Below are positions 53,401-64,000 of a stretch of 64,000 nucleotides of DNA, piece after piece. Numbering within the stretch: the first letter of the stretch is position 1; each line of letters begins with the position of its first letter. Origin of the DNA: Callaeas wilsoni (lineage: Eukaryota > Chordata > Aves > Passeriformes > Callaeidae); contig VWPU01017830.1 of NCBI GenBank assembly GCA_013398955.1, positions 62,001 to 126,000 on the forward strand, in the 5' to 3' direction. A program made the position numbers and the translations under genes. A model generated the notes under the pieces. The model was not told the origin of the DNA, did no database searches, and was given only the letters and a program-made list of their open reading frames with translations.

Positions 53401-54475
53401 TAGCACAGGGACACAAGCAGGGAGATTAGTCGTCATGCGAGTCCTGCTGGATGGGCCCTGGAAACAGTCAAGGAGGGAGCAGTCTGGTGGAAATCCTATG
53501 AAGCAAGGCTTGATCAAATCTGGTGGAAACTGTACGAAGCAGAGCTTGATCAGACCAGTGATGGAGCTGGCTAGTGAAACTACAAATGCTGCAAGCTTGA
53601 ATGGCTCTAAAGTAAAGCTTTATGGACTCTTCATGATTTTTGCTATTATTTATTTAGCAGCCAAGAGGGTCAGAAATATTCAGTAACTTGTATTTGTCTG
53701 TCAGCATTTGTGTTATCTCCACACCTCAACATCCTGTTTCTGTAAAGAGCAGAGAGACACTTACAAATACTTGTTTACAGTACTTTCCAGCAGCATTTTC
53801 CAAAGTATTCACTGATAGCTTTACCCTGCTTGAGTAGTATTTTCTGATAGGATGAACATCCTTTGTCTCATGAATAACTAAGCTCAGTGGGGTGGGAGGG
53901 TGAGTCTGTAGCTCTGTGATTCACCTGGGAGAGAAAAGGCTTTGATCTTGGCTTTTTCTCTGCTTACCTCGATACATGGAAATGTGCACGCATCTGGGCC
54001 AAACTGCATAAGCCTTGTTTGAATGTGCACTGGGGAATGCAGGGGGCTAAAGCAGGTTAGGCTTATTATACTGTGTTGTTATGGTGTTTGCACACAAGAA
54101 TTGGCCAAGAAAAGGCATTGTGAGAACAATAAGCAAACCTCTGTAAACATCAGTTGTCTCTGCAAACTGCGGCATGTGGGAATGTCAAATTGCTCTCGTT
54201 CCGCTTCGAGTTCAGCTCATCTCCGAAACAGTGAATTCTCATCTGAATTACCTTGATCTACATGTAAGACAGACTGATGTCTCGTGTCTCACAGTCTCAT
54301 TGGACTCTCTGTGTTTGAAATCCCAATTGTCCTCTTTTCTGAGACTTGCAGCTTGGTTTCCAGGAACAGGAAAAATATTCTGAGCAAAAAGTGGTTGGGG
54401 ATTTTTTGTTTGTCTGTTTTCAGTTTTGGTTGGGGTTTTTTTGAGTGGGAGGAGGGCAGAAAGGAGGTGTGTTAT
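47441..54475. other. Repeat-poor intron stretch
   Basis: AT-rich DNA. An A-rich low-complexity run lies at about 50421-50456 and a 36-bp imperfect tandem duplication at 53483-53554. No gene or interspersed repeat recognised. Confidence 0.5.
53483..53554. repeat. 36-bp imperfect tandem duplication
   Basis: Two abutting 36-bp units beginning TCTGGTGGAAA (53483-53518 and 53519-53554) differ at 7 positions. Because 36 is a multiple of three, the duplication keeps the 83-codon + strand frame at 53435-53686 open and gives it a repeated 12-residue motif (SGGNPMKQGLIK / SGGNCTKQSLIR), which is probably incidental. Confidence 0.9.
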
Positions 54476-54525
54476 GGTTTGGTTTGGTTTGGTTTGGTTT
54501 GGTTTGGTTTGGTTTGGTTTGGTTT
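54476..54525. repeat. (GGTTT)10 microsatellite
   Basis: Ten perfect tandem copies of the pentanucleotide GGTTT. On the sense strand, regularly spaced GG pairs; on the antisense strand AAACC. Likely length-variable between individuals. Confidence 0.98.
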
Positions 54526-55337
54526 TTCCGGTTTTTGTTTGGGCTTGATAGGAGAAATACCCTAAGCCTTAACTTTGAGTTTCAAAATAGTTTTTGATTC
54601 TGCTTTTAAAGCTGATGAATTATCAGTAGATGTAGGTTTCAGCTTTTATTTTGTGTGTTTTCCTGACCAATATTCAGATGCTATTCACTCACAGTTACAG
54701 ACTTCAGCATGATTAGCACACAACTCTAACACCATCCAGGATGCTCTGTGCTTGCCTGCAGCTCTGTTTAAATGGAAAGAATGGCCTTTTACAAGGTCAC
54801 AAACAATTTTTCACCTTTCTTATGTAAACTTTAATATGCAGAGAAGGTCATTCTTCTCAATACCACCCTCACTCAACAGAACTAAGTCTTAAGTGAATGC
54901 TTATTTAGCCTAGTATGTGAAGCTGAGCCAATACAGGAGTACATGAAAAAACCCCCGTGATTTCTGTCTCTGAAGATGAAGAAAATAGGCTGCAAAGCTT
55001 TTCTTTTAAAATTATACTGTATATCTGATGTTACATGGACTTATTTAAATAGTATTTCTTCAGCAAATAAAACTGTCTAACGGTGGTACAAAGCATAAGA
55101 GCTGAAAGTGCTTACCGAAATTAGCTATTCCTGTTGGACCACATTTTTGCATTTCCTTCAAAGATGTATAGAATAATTTTTCTGAAGTAGCTGGGCATTA
55201 TTTTTTTTTATGCTAAGTGAGCATGGGATCTATAACGTTATTTGATTGCTGGCTTTCTCACACATAATCCTTAAATAATGGTGTGTTTGTATGACTGACT
55301 GTACTTTAGATTTCTTATTAATGACTAAAATTACATT
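54526..55337. other. Intron stretch, nothing identified
   Basis: AT-rich DNA between the microsatellite and the next LTR; no element or gene recognised. Confidence 0.5.
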
Positions 55338-55342
55338 TACTC

Positions 55343-55890
55343 TGTTGTGGTTTAACCCCAGCCAGCAATTAAGCTCCACAGAGCTGCTCACTCCCTCCCT
55401 GCCCCAGCAGGACAGGTGGAAGCGAACTGGAAAAGTAAAAGTGAGAAAAGTTTTAGGTTGAGATAAGAACTCTTTCATTACTATGAAAAAAAAAATAATA
55501 AAGAGACAGGAATAAAACTCCAAAAAGACAAGTGAAACAAATGGAAGCAATTGCTCATCACGAGCTGACTGATGCCCAGCCAGTCTCTGAGCAGTGGCCC
55601 CTCAGCCAGCTTCCCCCTAGTTTTACTGCTGAGCATGATGCCATATGGTCTGGAATATGCCTTGGATCAGCTGGGGTCAGCTGTCCCCATTGTGTTGCTT
55701 TCCATCTTCTCGTGCACCCCCGTGTCCTCGCTGGCAGGACAGTATGAAAAGGCCTAGACTCTATGCAAGCACTGCTCTGCAATAGCTAAAGTAACTCTGT
55801 ATTATCAATCCTATTTTCAGCAAAAACCCAAAACACAGCCCCTAGTAGCTACTATGAAAGAAATTAACTCCATCCAAGCTGAAACCAGCA
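55343..55890 (-). mobile_element. Solo LTR, avian ERV family A (copy 3, divergent subfamily)
   Basis: Starts TGTTGTGGTTTAACCCCAGC and ends GCTGAAACCAGCA, with GGTTGAGATAAGA, GAGCATGATGCCATATGG, GGGGTCAGCTGTCCCC, TGCAAGCACTGCTC and AAACACAGCCCCTAGTAGCT in between. The middle (about 55540-55615) has a block, CAATTGCTCATCACGAGCTG onward, that is absent from copies 1 and 2 and marks a different subfamily. TACTC (55338-55342) and CACTC (55891-55895) agree at 4 of 5 positions as a possible target duplication; the alternative end at CCAGCACA (55892) gives no duplication. Antisense to GRM8 by family orientation. Solo. Confidence 0.87.
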
Positions 55891-55895
55891 CACTC

Positions 55896-57394
55896 AAATG
55901 TGTTTTAATTACAGTTCCCTGTAGGCCACACTACAGTATCAAACTATATAAGTCTTTCATGGTTTTTTTTGTTTAATTAGGAGAGGCAAAGTCTTTAGCA
56001 CAAATGGATTACAATTCCCAGTACTAGATGAGACTGCTTTAGAACCACAGCATGCTATTCTTTTGTTTGACATCCCCTTCTCCTCTATGCTTTTCTAATC
56101 CTGTTATTTCCTTTCTTCAGAACTACAGAATACAGTAGTTGCATCCCTGAGAGGAAAGGACAGACTGACAAGATGACTTGCTGCTTATGCTGAGTTGATA
56201 GGTTGTTTAAATCGTACATTTGTAATGCAGATGGAAATAAACAGTTTCTGAGCAAAAGCTGATTAAAGAATTTAGTCAGAATTCTGTATTCAAAAGAAAT
56301 TGCTTACTTAAGCAAAATGAAAACATCGATGGGGCCCAAGTGATTAACCCAAAATCCCCACCAACCCTCAAAAACCAAAAGCAAACCACAAAAAATCATA
56401 AAAGCCTTGCCAGATACAAGATCCCCAAATGACCAGTTTCATTATGAGGTCACTAAACTTTATTAATTTGACATGAGGGTAAAGGATTTTAAAATACTGA
56501 CGCCATGGGGTCACATAGCATTTAAGAGACTCAAACTTCAGTTCTATAAAGGCAAGGAGGCCCTGTGGTGAGAATTACTTTAACAAGCTCTGAAGCAGGA
56601 TGTGTTTCAAGGTAAACAATCCAGTGAGTCAGTGTGCAAAAAAATTTTCTTCCTTCCTTTTATGTTGTTATGCACATGCAGAAATTGTGGATGTAAATGA
56701 GATCCTCAACTCCTAGTTAGAGCTGAGCCCTTCTATACTCTTGACCTCTTGGCAACTTTGGGCTTAGAGTCCAAATCCTACATTGATATTTTGATTATTT
56801 GAGTTAGACCTGATTTCTGTATGGGGACAAGAGAATTACAGCCAGATATGAGTGTGAACTCTTATTAGCCCAGACAGTGATCTGTCTTCTAAGCTGTTGT
56901 TTCTGCAGTGCTGTCTACTCTCCACTAACTCATCAACAAAGCATATTTATTGAATTTAGTCTATTTTCTTGAATTTTCTGTAGCTTTCCTTTCTTGCCAG
57001 TTACTGGGAATTTATAAGCTTTTGTAATAAAGATCTGTTCTTTAATATACTGCCTTTGGCTTATTTAAAGTCATCCTCTGAAATGCCCCACTGGAAGCTG
57101 TAATTTAACTTCACTTTCTAGAAACAGAAATCTGAGTATACTGTTAAAAGTGAAAGTTTAACACTGGAGGCAATCTGTGAATTTTAGGCTAACAAGCTGG
57201 ATGTATGACTTCAACTGCAAAATATGTATGAAAAAGTCTTAATTGAATAACATACTATAAAATCAGTGTTCATGGGAAAAACACAGAAGAACGTAGACTC
57301 CTTTGGGTAGCAACAGAGATACAATTTTATACATAGCTTTTTGATATTTTGGCTGACTGTTAAATACAGATAAGCTGCATACTAATCCCAACGC
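55896..57394. other. Intron stretch, nothing identified
   Basis: AT-rich DNA, no recognised repeat or gene. Confidence 0.5.
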
Positions 57395-58030
57395 TTTCTT
57401 CTGGGGATGCAGTCATCAGACAGCATCCACCAGGCAGTAACAAAGCAGCAGACATGCAGCGTGCCAGCACCTGAACTAAAAAGCAGCTGTGACAGTGTCA
57501 GTGGCAGAGCCATTGTTTGATGTAGCAGCCAACAGCAGCTCAGTGCCTCCCAGGAGAGCAGGTGAAACTGATTTTGTTCCACCAGAGATGGCAGAACAGC
57601 CCTGGCCAAAGTCGTGCTTCTCTTGGCATGGGCAGGAGCGGAGGCGGATGGAAGTGAATCAGGAGGCAGAGGAGAAAGACACAGAGAAGTAGCTGGATTT
57701 CTCATGCTGGGGGCTGTGGGAGGCAGAGGACAGCAATCCCGTAGGCTCAGAGGGGTCCAGTTCTGCCCTCCAGCCTGACCCTGCCCCCTAAGAGCCCCAC
57801 ACAGACACAGACAGACACACACACTCCCTTTGCCCTCAGTGCAGCAGCCGCAGTGCGGTCCAGGCTCCAGGCTGGTCTCAGTAGGCAGCAGGACCACAGG
57901 CAGTGCGTCACCCCTGGCTGCCTCCTGCTCTCTGCTGTGAGCTGCCTCACTTGCTGGTCTCTGCCCTCCTAGCAGTCCTTCTGTCACCTGGCCTGAAATG
58001 CAAATGCCTGATAGGTGTGCTAACAGAGCT
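57395..58030. other. GC-rich island with a 221-codon antisense frame
   Basis: About 640 bp are visibly richer in G and C than the flanks on both sides. CpG is present but not dense, so this is not a typical CpG island. The - strand is open for 221 codons (57382-58047), the longest frame in the window, and the + strand for 67 codons inside it. The antisense peptide is rich in Ser, Pro, Leu and Cys and shows no domain, signal peptide or repeat I recognise. Part of it is low complexity: a CA/GA-rich tract near 57798-57826 gives a CVCVCLCLC-like run. High GC alone makes long frames likely. It might be an unrecognised repeat, a non-coding exon or a regulatory element. Confidence 0.5.
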
Positions 58031-61000
58031 GAGGAGACTGTGCCCATAAAAATTGAGATTTTGGAATTAAAAGCACCCTATAAAGGTAGTTGAATGTTTT
58101 CTGTTACTCTGGTATCTTAAATCCATACAGTATTGATTCTTGTACCTACCTCTGATGGTGATAAGTATTTATTTCTGTCACAGATGAAAAGATTCTAGGA
58201 TGGTGATGTGCCTGAGGAAACATGAGAGATGAATAGGAGAGCAGTGAACTGAATCCAGGTCACAGCTCAGCTCCCTAGCCAGGAGCATGGCCTTTGTTTG
58301 CTTGCAGCATCACAAGTCCTCCTGGGTCTGCAGTGAAGGACTGTGGTTCTCTCCTACTGCTTATAAGCTGACTCGAGCTCTGGGAACATCTCTCAACTCC
58401 ACGAATGTACCTGATTGAAGAAATAGTGGGCACTGATTAGAGTGATCAGGATGTATGATCCCATGCAAAAAGTGGCTTAGATCTCTCTTTAAACCTCTGG
58501 GCTTTATTGCTCTCTCTAAATCTATTGAAATAATACTCTCTCTTTTGCAGCTAATTAAGAAGCTTCTAATTTCTAGCCTAACCATGTTAGTGTCTCCATT
58601 TCTTCATGTCCTAACATTATAATTTATGTAAATAGCTCTTTTGTCTTGCAATATTTTTTCTGTCACTTCTGAGAGAAACAGATTACCATAGTAGGACTGA
58701 ATGTGAGTAGTATAATTCAGTGCAGAACTCTATCCTGACTATTTTGCAACTGTTATGCCGAATTTATGTAGGCAGAGATCTGAGGTACTTCAAAGATATT
58801 AATTAGGATATCTTGTCAGCTTCACCCTTTTGTAGGTAGGTATTTTACCATTTCGTAGAGTGTGGTCAAATGCAGCATTCTTGTGTCTCACCCTTGAGAG
58901 GCCTTCCATATTTGACTTTAATGTGTTGGGTTTTTAAATATGTAAGCTAGAAGCATAACAGAGTACAAGATTTGGCTATCTTGATTTTATGTTTATTACC
59001 GCAGTATATGACCTTGTAGGGTCACTGATTGGGAATTTGGGTAGTTTCTTTGGCTGCCTCCACTTTCAGCATCCAGAAAGTTGTCCTAAAATAAGAAGAA
59101 CCTGACATCAGAAAACCCTTAAAAAGCTTTGTTCACTTTTCCAGGTGAACTACCATCTGTCTTGTCTTTCCATCTCCTAATTTAAAAACACCTTGATGAA
59201 TATGATCAAATTCTTTTCAGGCTTTTATTTGATTCTAAGATGGCATACAGTGAGATTACATTACTATTTCCGTCTTCAACCAGTCTAAAAAAGTTATATT
59301 CACAATTGTGTTATCAAACATATCTGTATTGACAATCAAGGAACTGTGTTGATTGACACCATCAGAGATTATTCCCATTTTGCCTAAACAATACCATTGC
59401 AGGACTTTGCTAGAAACTTAAAGAACTTCTCCCCTACTTAGATTGTGATTGGTACAATACAGCACTCCATGAGTGTGGCTGTCATGCAGTAATCATGCAT
59501 TTGAAGAATTATTAGACCATTGTAAACATCTTTAACCTGTGTTATTTGGCTATTTTGACAATGTCAGAACCCTGGAATTTTTTAGACTTCTTTTTAATGA
59601 CCATAGACCAGACTAGAATGACTGTAGACCATAGACTGTATGCTGCGCCTAGATAGTTGCTCATCATAAAATGCAACTCTGGTAGTGAGAAGGGAGTATA
59701 ATACATTGAATACATAAATCTCTAAAATAATTTTGGCTATTGTTGTTGGTGTTGAGGTTTTACAAGTTTATAACCTTCTGATACCAGCAGGACTTTAAAT
59801 GTAAGAGTATTTCAGGGGAAAAATTGTTAAAACAATCCTTATGGCAAGTAGATACAGTATTATTGTAATAAGGATTTTCAATACAAACCATATTATACTT
59901 TACAAAACTATATAGTCAGTATAGTTTGTGAGGTATTTTGAAAGAAATATGTTTGCTTGATTCTGAATTATTAATATAACCCTCCAGCTGTTGGTATTCA
60001 AGAAATAGTAATGTAATGTAAGTGCACTTGGATTCTGGTTTGGCTTCTACATACGCCTGTAGGTGCAAAAGAATTTCAAACAATTGAAATGAAGAAGCAG
60101 TGTAATGAGGAGGCTCTCCTAAATTATGCAGTGCTAATATTCTCGCTCCCAAGATTTTGTGTTGTAAGAAGTTTGCCAACTGTGCTAAAGCAAAATGGGA
60201 TGATTGAGGGAGATGTGAGTGGGGGTGAAACTTTCCCAGAAGAAACCCAAAAAATGAGGGTAGGGTGAAGAAAATAAAGCGAAACATGAAAGTTTTGGAC
60301 GTACAATTAAACTGTCCCAGGAGCTGTTTGTCACGGTGTACAATGATCATTTGTCTAAATCCTGATGCAAACTCATCTGAAATGTGTGAGTTTAGCATGC
60401 ACAAGAGAGACAAGGTTTAGCCCCATATGGCTTATCACTTTGATCTTCAAAGGTCAATTTTGTATTGCTGAGCTAGTATTGAATAAGTCCCCAATTAATT
60501 AGGAAAACACTTCTGTTCAGAAAAAAGGTGCATCTGCTCAGTGTTACTTTTTTTGCAGTAGAGAAAGTAATGACCGCAAACAAAGCAATGTTTCCTGTTG
60601 CATTCCCTCTGTCCTTACAGAACAGCAATAATGCAGGACACACCCTCACTAGCTATTCTGACAGTTTCATCATCTACCCTCCCTGAATAACAACAATAAT
60701 AGATGTAAGCCTTGCATGAAGTGGACTTTGTTTTCCTCGGTAAACAGAAATTAGGTTATCCTTTGCTTTCTGTATAACGTCTTTCATGTAAACTACATTC
60801 CAAAACATATTCTAGAGGAAGAGCAGCAACAAAAAACAAAGCAAAGAGCAAAATAGTGAATACTAGCTATAGGCAAGAGAGAAAATGCAATCTAAAAAGA
60901 AATTGTATGTTAATGAGATTGGATTTCAATTTCACATGACAGAAAAGACATTCACACCTAGAAATAATAACACTAAGTGAAGAAGCAGAGAGACCTGTGT

Positions 61001-63159
61001 TAAATGAACTGAGGAAAAAGAGAACTAATAATACCTTTCGCTGAATTTGCTGTATGAATAATTAAGCAAAACCCCTTTGAAATCCCAAAACCCAACTCAT
61101 CAGTATCTTTCTGCTGTTTTGCAATGCTCAGGTGGTTTCTGTGGTGGGATGGAATAAGCCTGGGAAAACAGAAGGTTTGTTTTTGTTGTTGCCTTTTTTT
61201 TTTTTAAAATTCAGATGAAGAAGCCATTTTGCTAATATTTTTATTGTAGATACTCTATTTCACTCCTGTAGCATCAGAAATCAACAAAACTTTAGCCTGC
61301 TTGGTCTACAAGTGAAATAGGAAATATCTTTTTTTCTACAGAGGACGAAGAGGATATGATTCTTGAGAGTTGCTTATGGGTCAGCTAGAAACACATCCTC
61401 AGTGTTTTGACTGGAATAAGATGACAAAACAATTTCTTCCACCACAGATCACTCTCCCAATTGGTTTTGCATGTCACATGAATGAAAGAGAGGGTTGTTA
61501 GCAGATATATTTTGCATGTAAAAAGCTGAGAATTTGCATTTATTTTATGTCAGACTGCAGAATCTGGACTTTAATAAAGCCTCTGCAGGAATCCTCTTGC
61601 ACTGCAAGTCAACTTGAAGCAATGGCCTGAACAACAAAAGCTGTAGATTTAAGACCCATTCAGCAGGAGACTGATGTGCACATTACTTCGGATGTATTGA
61701 GAATCCCACAGATGCTTGCAGTGCCTGCATGTTCACATGCTGGGAAAAGATCAAATAAGGAAGTCAGTTTGAGATTTATGATAATACCAGTACTGCAGAC
61801 TTCAGAAGGAGTGGTGCAATGTGTTGTTAATATTATGCTTAAATTCTCTAGAAGAAAATACTGTGGGGCATTCTGTGTAATCAAGGCCTTTGGTTTTCCT
61901 TGCCCACAAAATGTGTGGGGAGGTGTAGGGGAGATCCAGGTGGATTAAAAGAGAACATTTGCAGTTGAATTGAGCTCAGCTGGCTGCCATAGCTAATGTG
62001 ATTTACTCTAACCATAGGTATTTCAAAGAAAGGGGTTCCAGGTCCTTTAGGAGGCATTTACCAAAAAGATTTGACCGCAATAGGGTTTTGCTAATTATTA
62101 TTATAGAAATTGTTGCTAAAAGAATAATAAAAAAACCAATATGGAGCAAATGCAGAGATAAACTGCATTTCTGTTCAGTGGAGTCCTTCGGTTGTTGTCT
62201 TTTCTTTTGTATACTGTAGACTTGCCAGAAAGGCATGGATAAAAAATGAGTTCCTAAGCACAAATCATTTTGTATGATGTGAATGTTATAATGATGAATC
62301 AAAGATAATTTGATTCATATGGCATTTTTCCACACACCTACTCCTCTCGAGGAAGAAGGAGAAACGAATCTGCCTTTCCACCTACATAACAACACAAGGC
62401 GTCTGAACTTAGATAAAATAAGCTCCTAGTGTTGATATAGTTGCTTGGATAGATATATTTGTTGTGTTCTAAGTAAATGTGAAAGAAATGCCAAAGAAAG
62501 AATTTGCTGTCCCAAGGATGGGTTCAGAAATACAAAATGTCAATACCTGTCCTTGTGCTTTCCTTTTATTTACCATCAGCAGGCTGGTACTGTATTTTCA
62601 GTAAAAAAAATAACCAAATAACTTTTATTTGTAATTTCATCATACTGGGAACTCTTTTTTTGCTATTATCATTAATTGTTCTAAACCACAGTGAACATAA
62701 AGAAGAGTCTTTGAACCTCCTTTCCTTAAAATACAGCTCTCTGACAAATGCTTTTTGTTATTATTTAACATAATTTTTTGATTGAAGTTCAGATGGTAGG
62801 ATTTGCCCTAACTTCAGACAGCTATAGTTACACACTGTATAGCAATGAAGTAGAGAGCAGTTGCTTATAAAGTAAGTGGGTTTCTCAAACACAAGGGTAT
62901 TTCAGAAACCAAATCATGCTGCTTCGTTCTGAAAGCACAGTTTTCTTAAATACCATGCAAGAATCACAATTAATCAAACATACTTCTCTCTGTCTGTGCA
63001 GCCTTTATTTAATTTTTTTTCTCTTATCAGGCAGAGCTTAATATACTGTCACAGAAGATCTTCCTGATTTAAGTTATCAAGCAGTTTATGCTGAGGGACT
63101 TGTTAAAGCAAACTTTTCTTATTCCTTCTCTCAGAGGAATCTCACCTTTGGGGAAACGG
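58031..63159. other. Intron stretch with one long antisense frame
   Basis: AT-rich DNA. A 165-codon frame on the - strand (59916-60413) is unusual for this composition but has no recognisable motif. No interspersed repeat recognised. Confidence 0.45.
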
Positions 63160-63490
63160 GAAGTAGAGGTAAGTGGAAGGCTGCAGACACAGTCTCCAGC
63201 CTTGGCCCACCTGGACAAGGTGGATTTTCTCACTCTGGACGGGCTTGGGATGTTTGCAAAGCAGGTCCCCTGCCACTGTGGTATGTGCATTCTGAGGAGG
63301 CAGGGAGGAGGCCAGTGTATGGCTGTCACTCCTGACACCTCAGGCTGCCCCTGTGCTCTATCTTGCTGGAAGTTCGTGCCTGGCTCTTCATGAGGAGCTA
63401 CCACCAGCTCGTTTTGATGCTGATAAAATGGTCCACAGGACCTGCTTCCAGCCCTCTCACCCAGCAAAGCCAGCTGCAGTGGTTACAGCG
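63160..63490. other. GC-richer patch with overlapping frames on both strands
   Basis: The patch stays open for 132 codons on the - strand (63069-63467) and 101 on the + strand (63088-63393). Neither peptide resembles a known domain. Open frames on both strands point to composition, not coding. Confidence 0.4.
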
Positions 63491-64000
63491 TGGCTATTGG
63501 ATGGAAGGGAGTGATGAGAACAAATTCCCTGCCTTATTTATTGCATTTAAAATTGGGCAAACTCATTTTTCCTCCAAGAAGAGTTATGTTTCTACTTCTA
63601 ATGGCCAAGCCTTCACAGCTCATTGTGCTGCACTCTGGGTCTTGATTGTCGTTTTGCACTATATTGAGTGAAAGGCCCTTATGTTACTGTGTGCATTCAC
63701 TTTGGAGTCTCATGGAAACTTTAAATCACTTTCCCCTTTTCTCTTATTTTTATTCCTTTGCCATTATATGAGGTTGAACCTATTTACCAGAAGTATGATA
63801 CAACCCAGAAGGGAAGGAAGTGATAGATGAGGAGTTTTGTGAGATACATTCACTGAAAAATTGTTGCAAATATGTAATGACGTTAAATGATAGGGTACTT
63901 GGATGGCAAATTGTGCTTAAGCAAATGCAAAGCACTTTTGAATTAAAAAGACAATCAGACTAATGATCACTTTAGAGACAGTGAATTCTGGTGCTTTGTA
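63491..64000. other. GRM8: Intron stretch to the window end
   Basis: AT-rich DNA; nothing recognised. The GRM8 intron continues past the window. Confidence 0.5.

Overview
This is vertebrate nuclear DNA: AT-rich, almost entirely non-coding, with one short coding exon that has textbook splice signals and a scatter of interspersed repeats. The repeats are avian. There are several CR1 LINE 3' fragments, several solo LTRs of bird endogenous-retrovirus type, and one SINE with a tRNA-Ile head joined to a CR1 tail. That last arrangement is the one described for the passerine SINE TguSINE1, so a songbird or other passerine is the best guess. This rests on recognition of sequence types, not on a database search.

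The only supported gene is GRM8, metabotropic glutamate receptor 8, on the + strand. One internal exon at 1112-1328 encodes 72 codons plus one base of the extracellular Venus-flytrap domain, including residues that should contact glutamate. Bases 1-1111 are the end of the upstream intron. Bases 1329-64000 are the start of a downstream intron of at least 62.6 kb. I found no further GRM8 exon and no second protein-coding gene.

Region by region, the large intron holds: an old sense CR1 (about 3866-4310); an antisense CR1 tail (6354-6490); a tRNA-Ile/CR1 SINE, antisense (about 8077-8212); a long repeat-poor stretch (8213-26071) with small structures only (G-quadruplex motif, perfect palindrome, hairpin); a cluster of LTRs and CR1s (26077-47440); a further repeat-poor stretch with a (GGTTT)10 microsatellite (54476-54525); another LTR (55343-55890); and a GC-rich island (about 57395-58030) that carries the longest open frame in the window.

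All six LTR pieces read antisense to GRM8, the usual outcome where sense LTRs inside introns are removed because their promoters and poly(A) signals disturb the host transcript. Three places keep longer open frames than expected (40459-40905, 57382-58047, 59916-60413), but none matches a protein I recognise. I see no clear sign of a new multi-gene system here. The most useful leads are the SINE, the LTR set and the unexplained decayed frame at 40459-40905.
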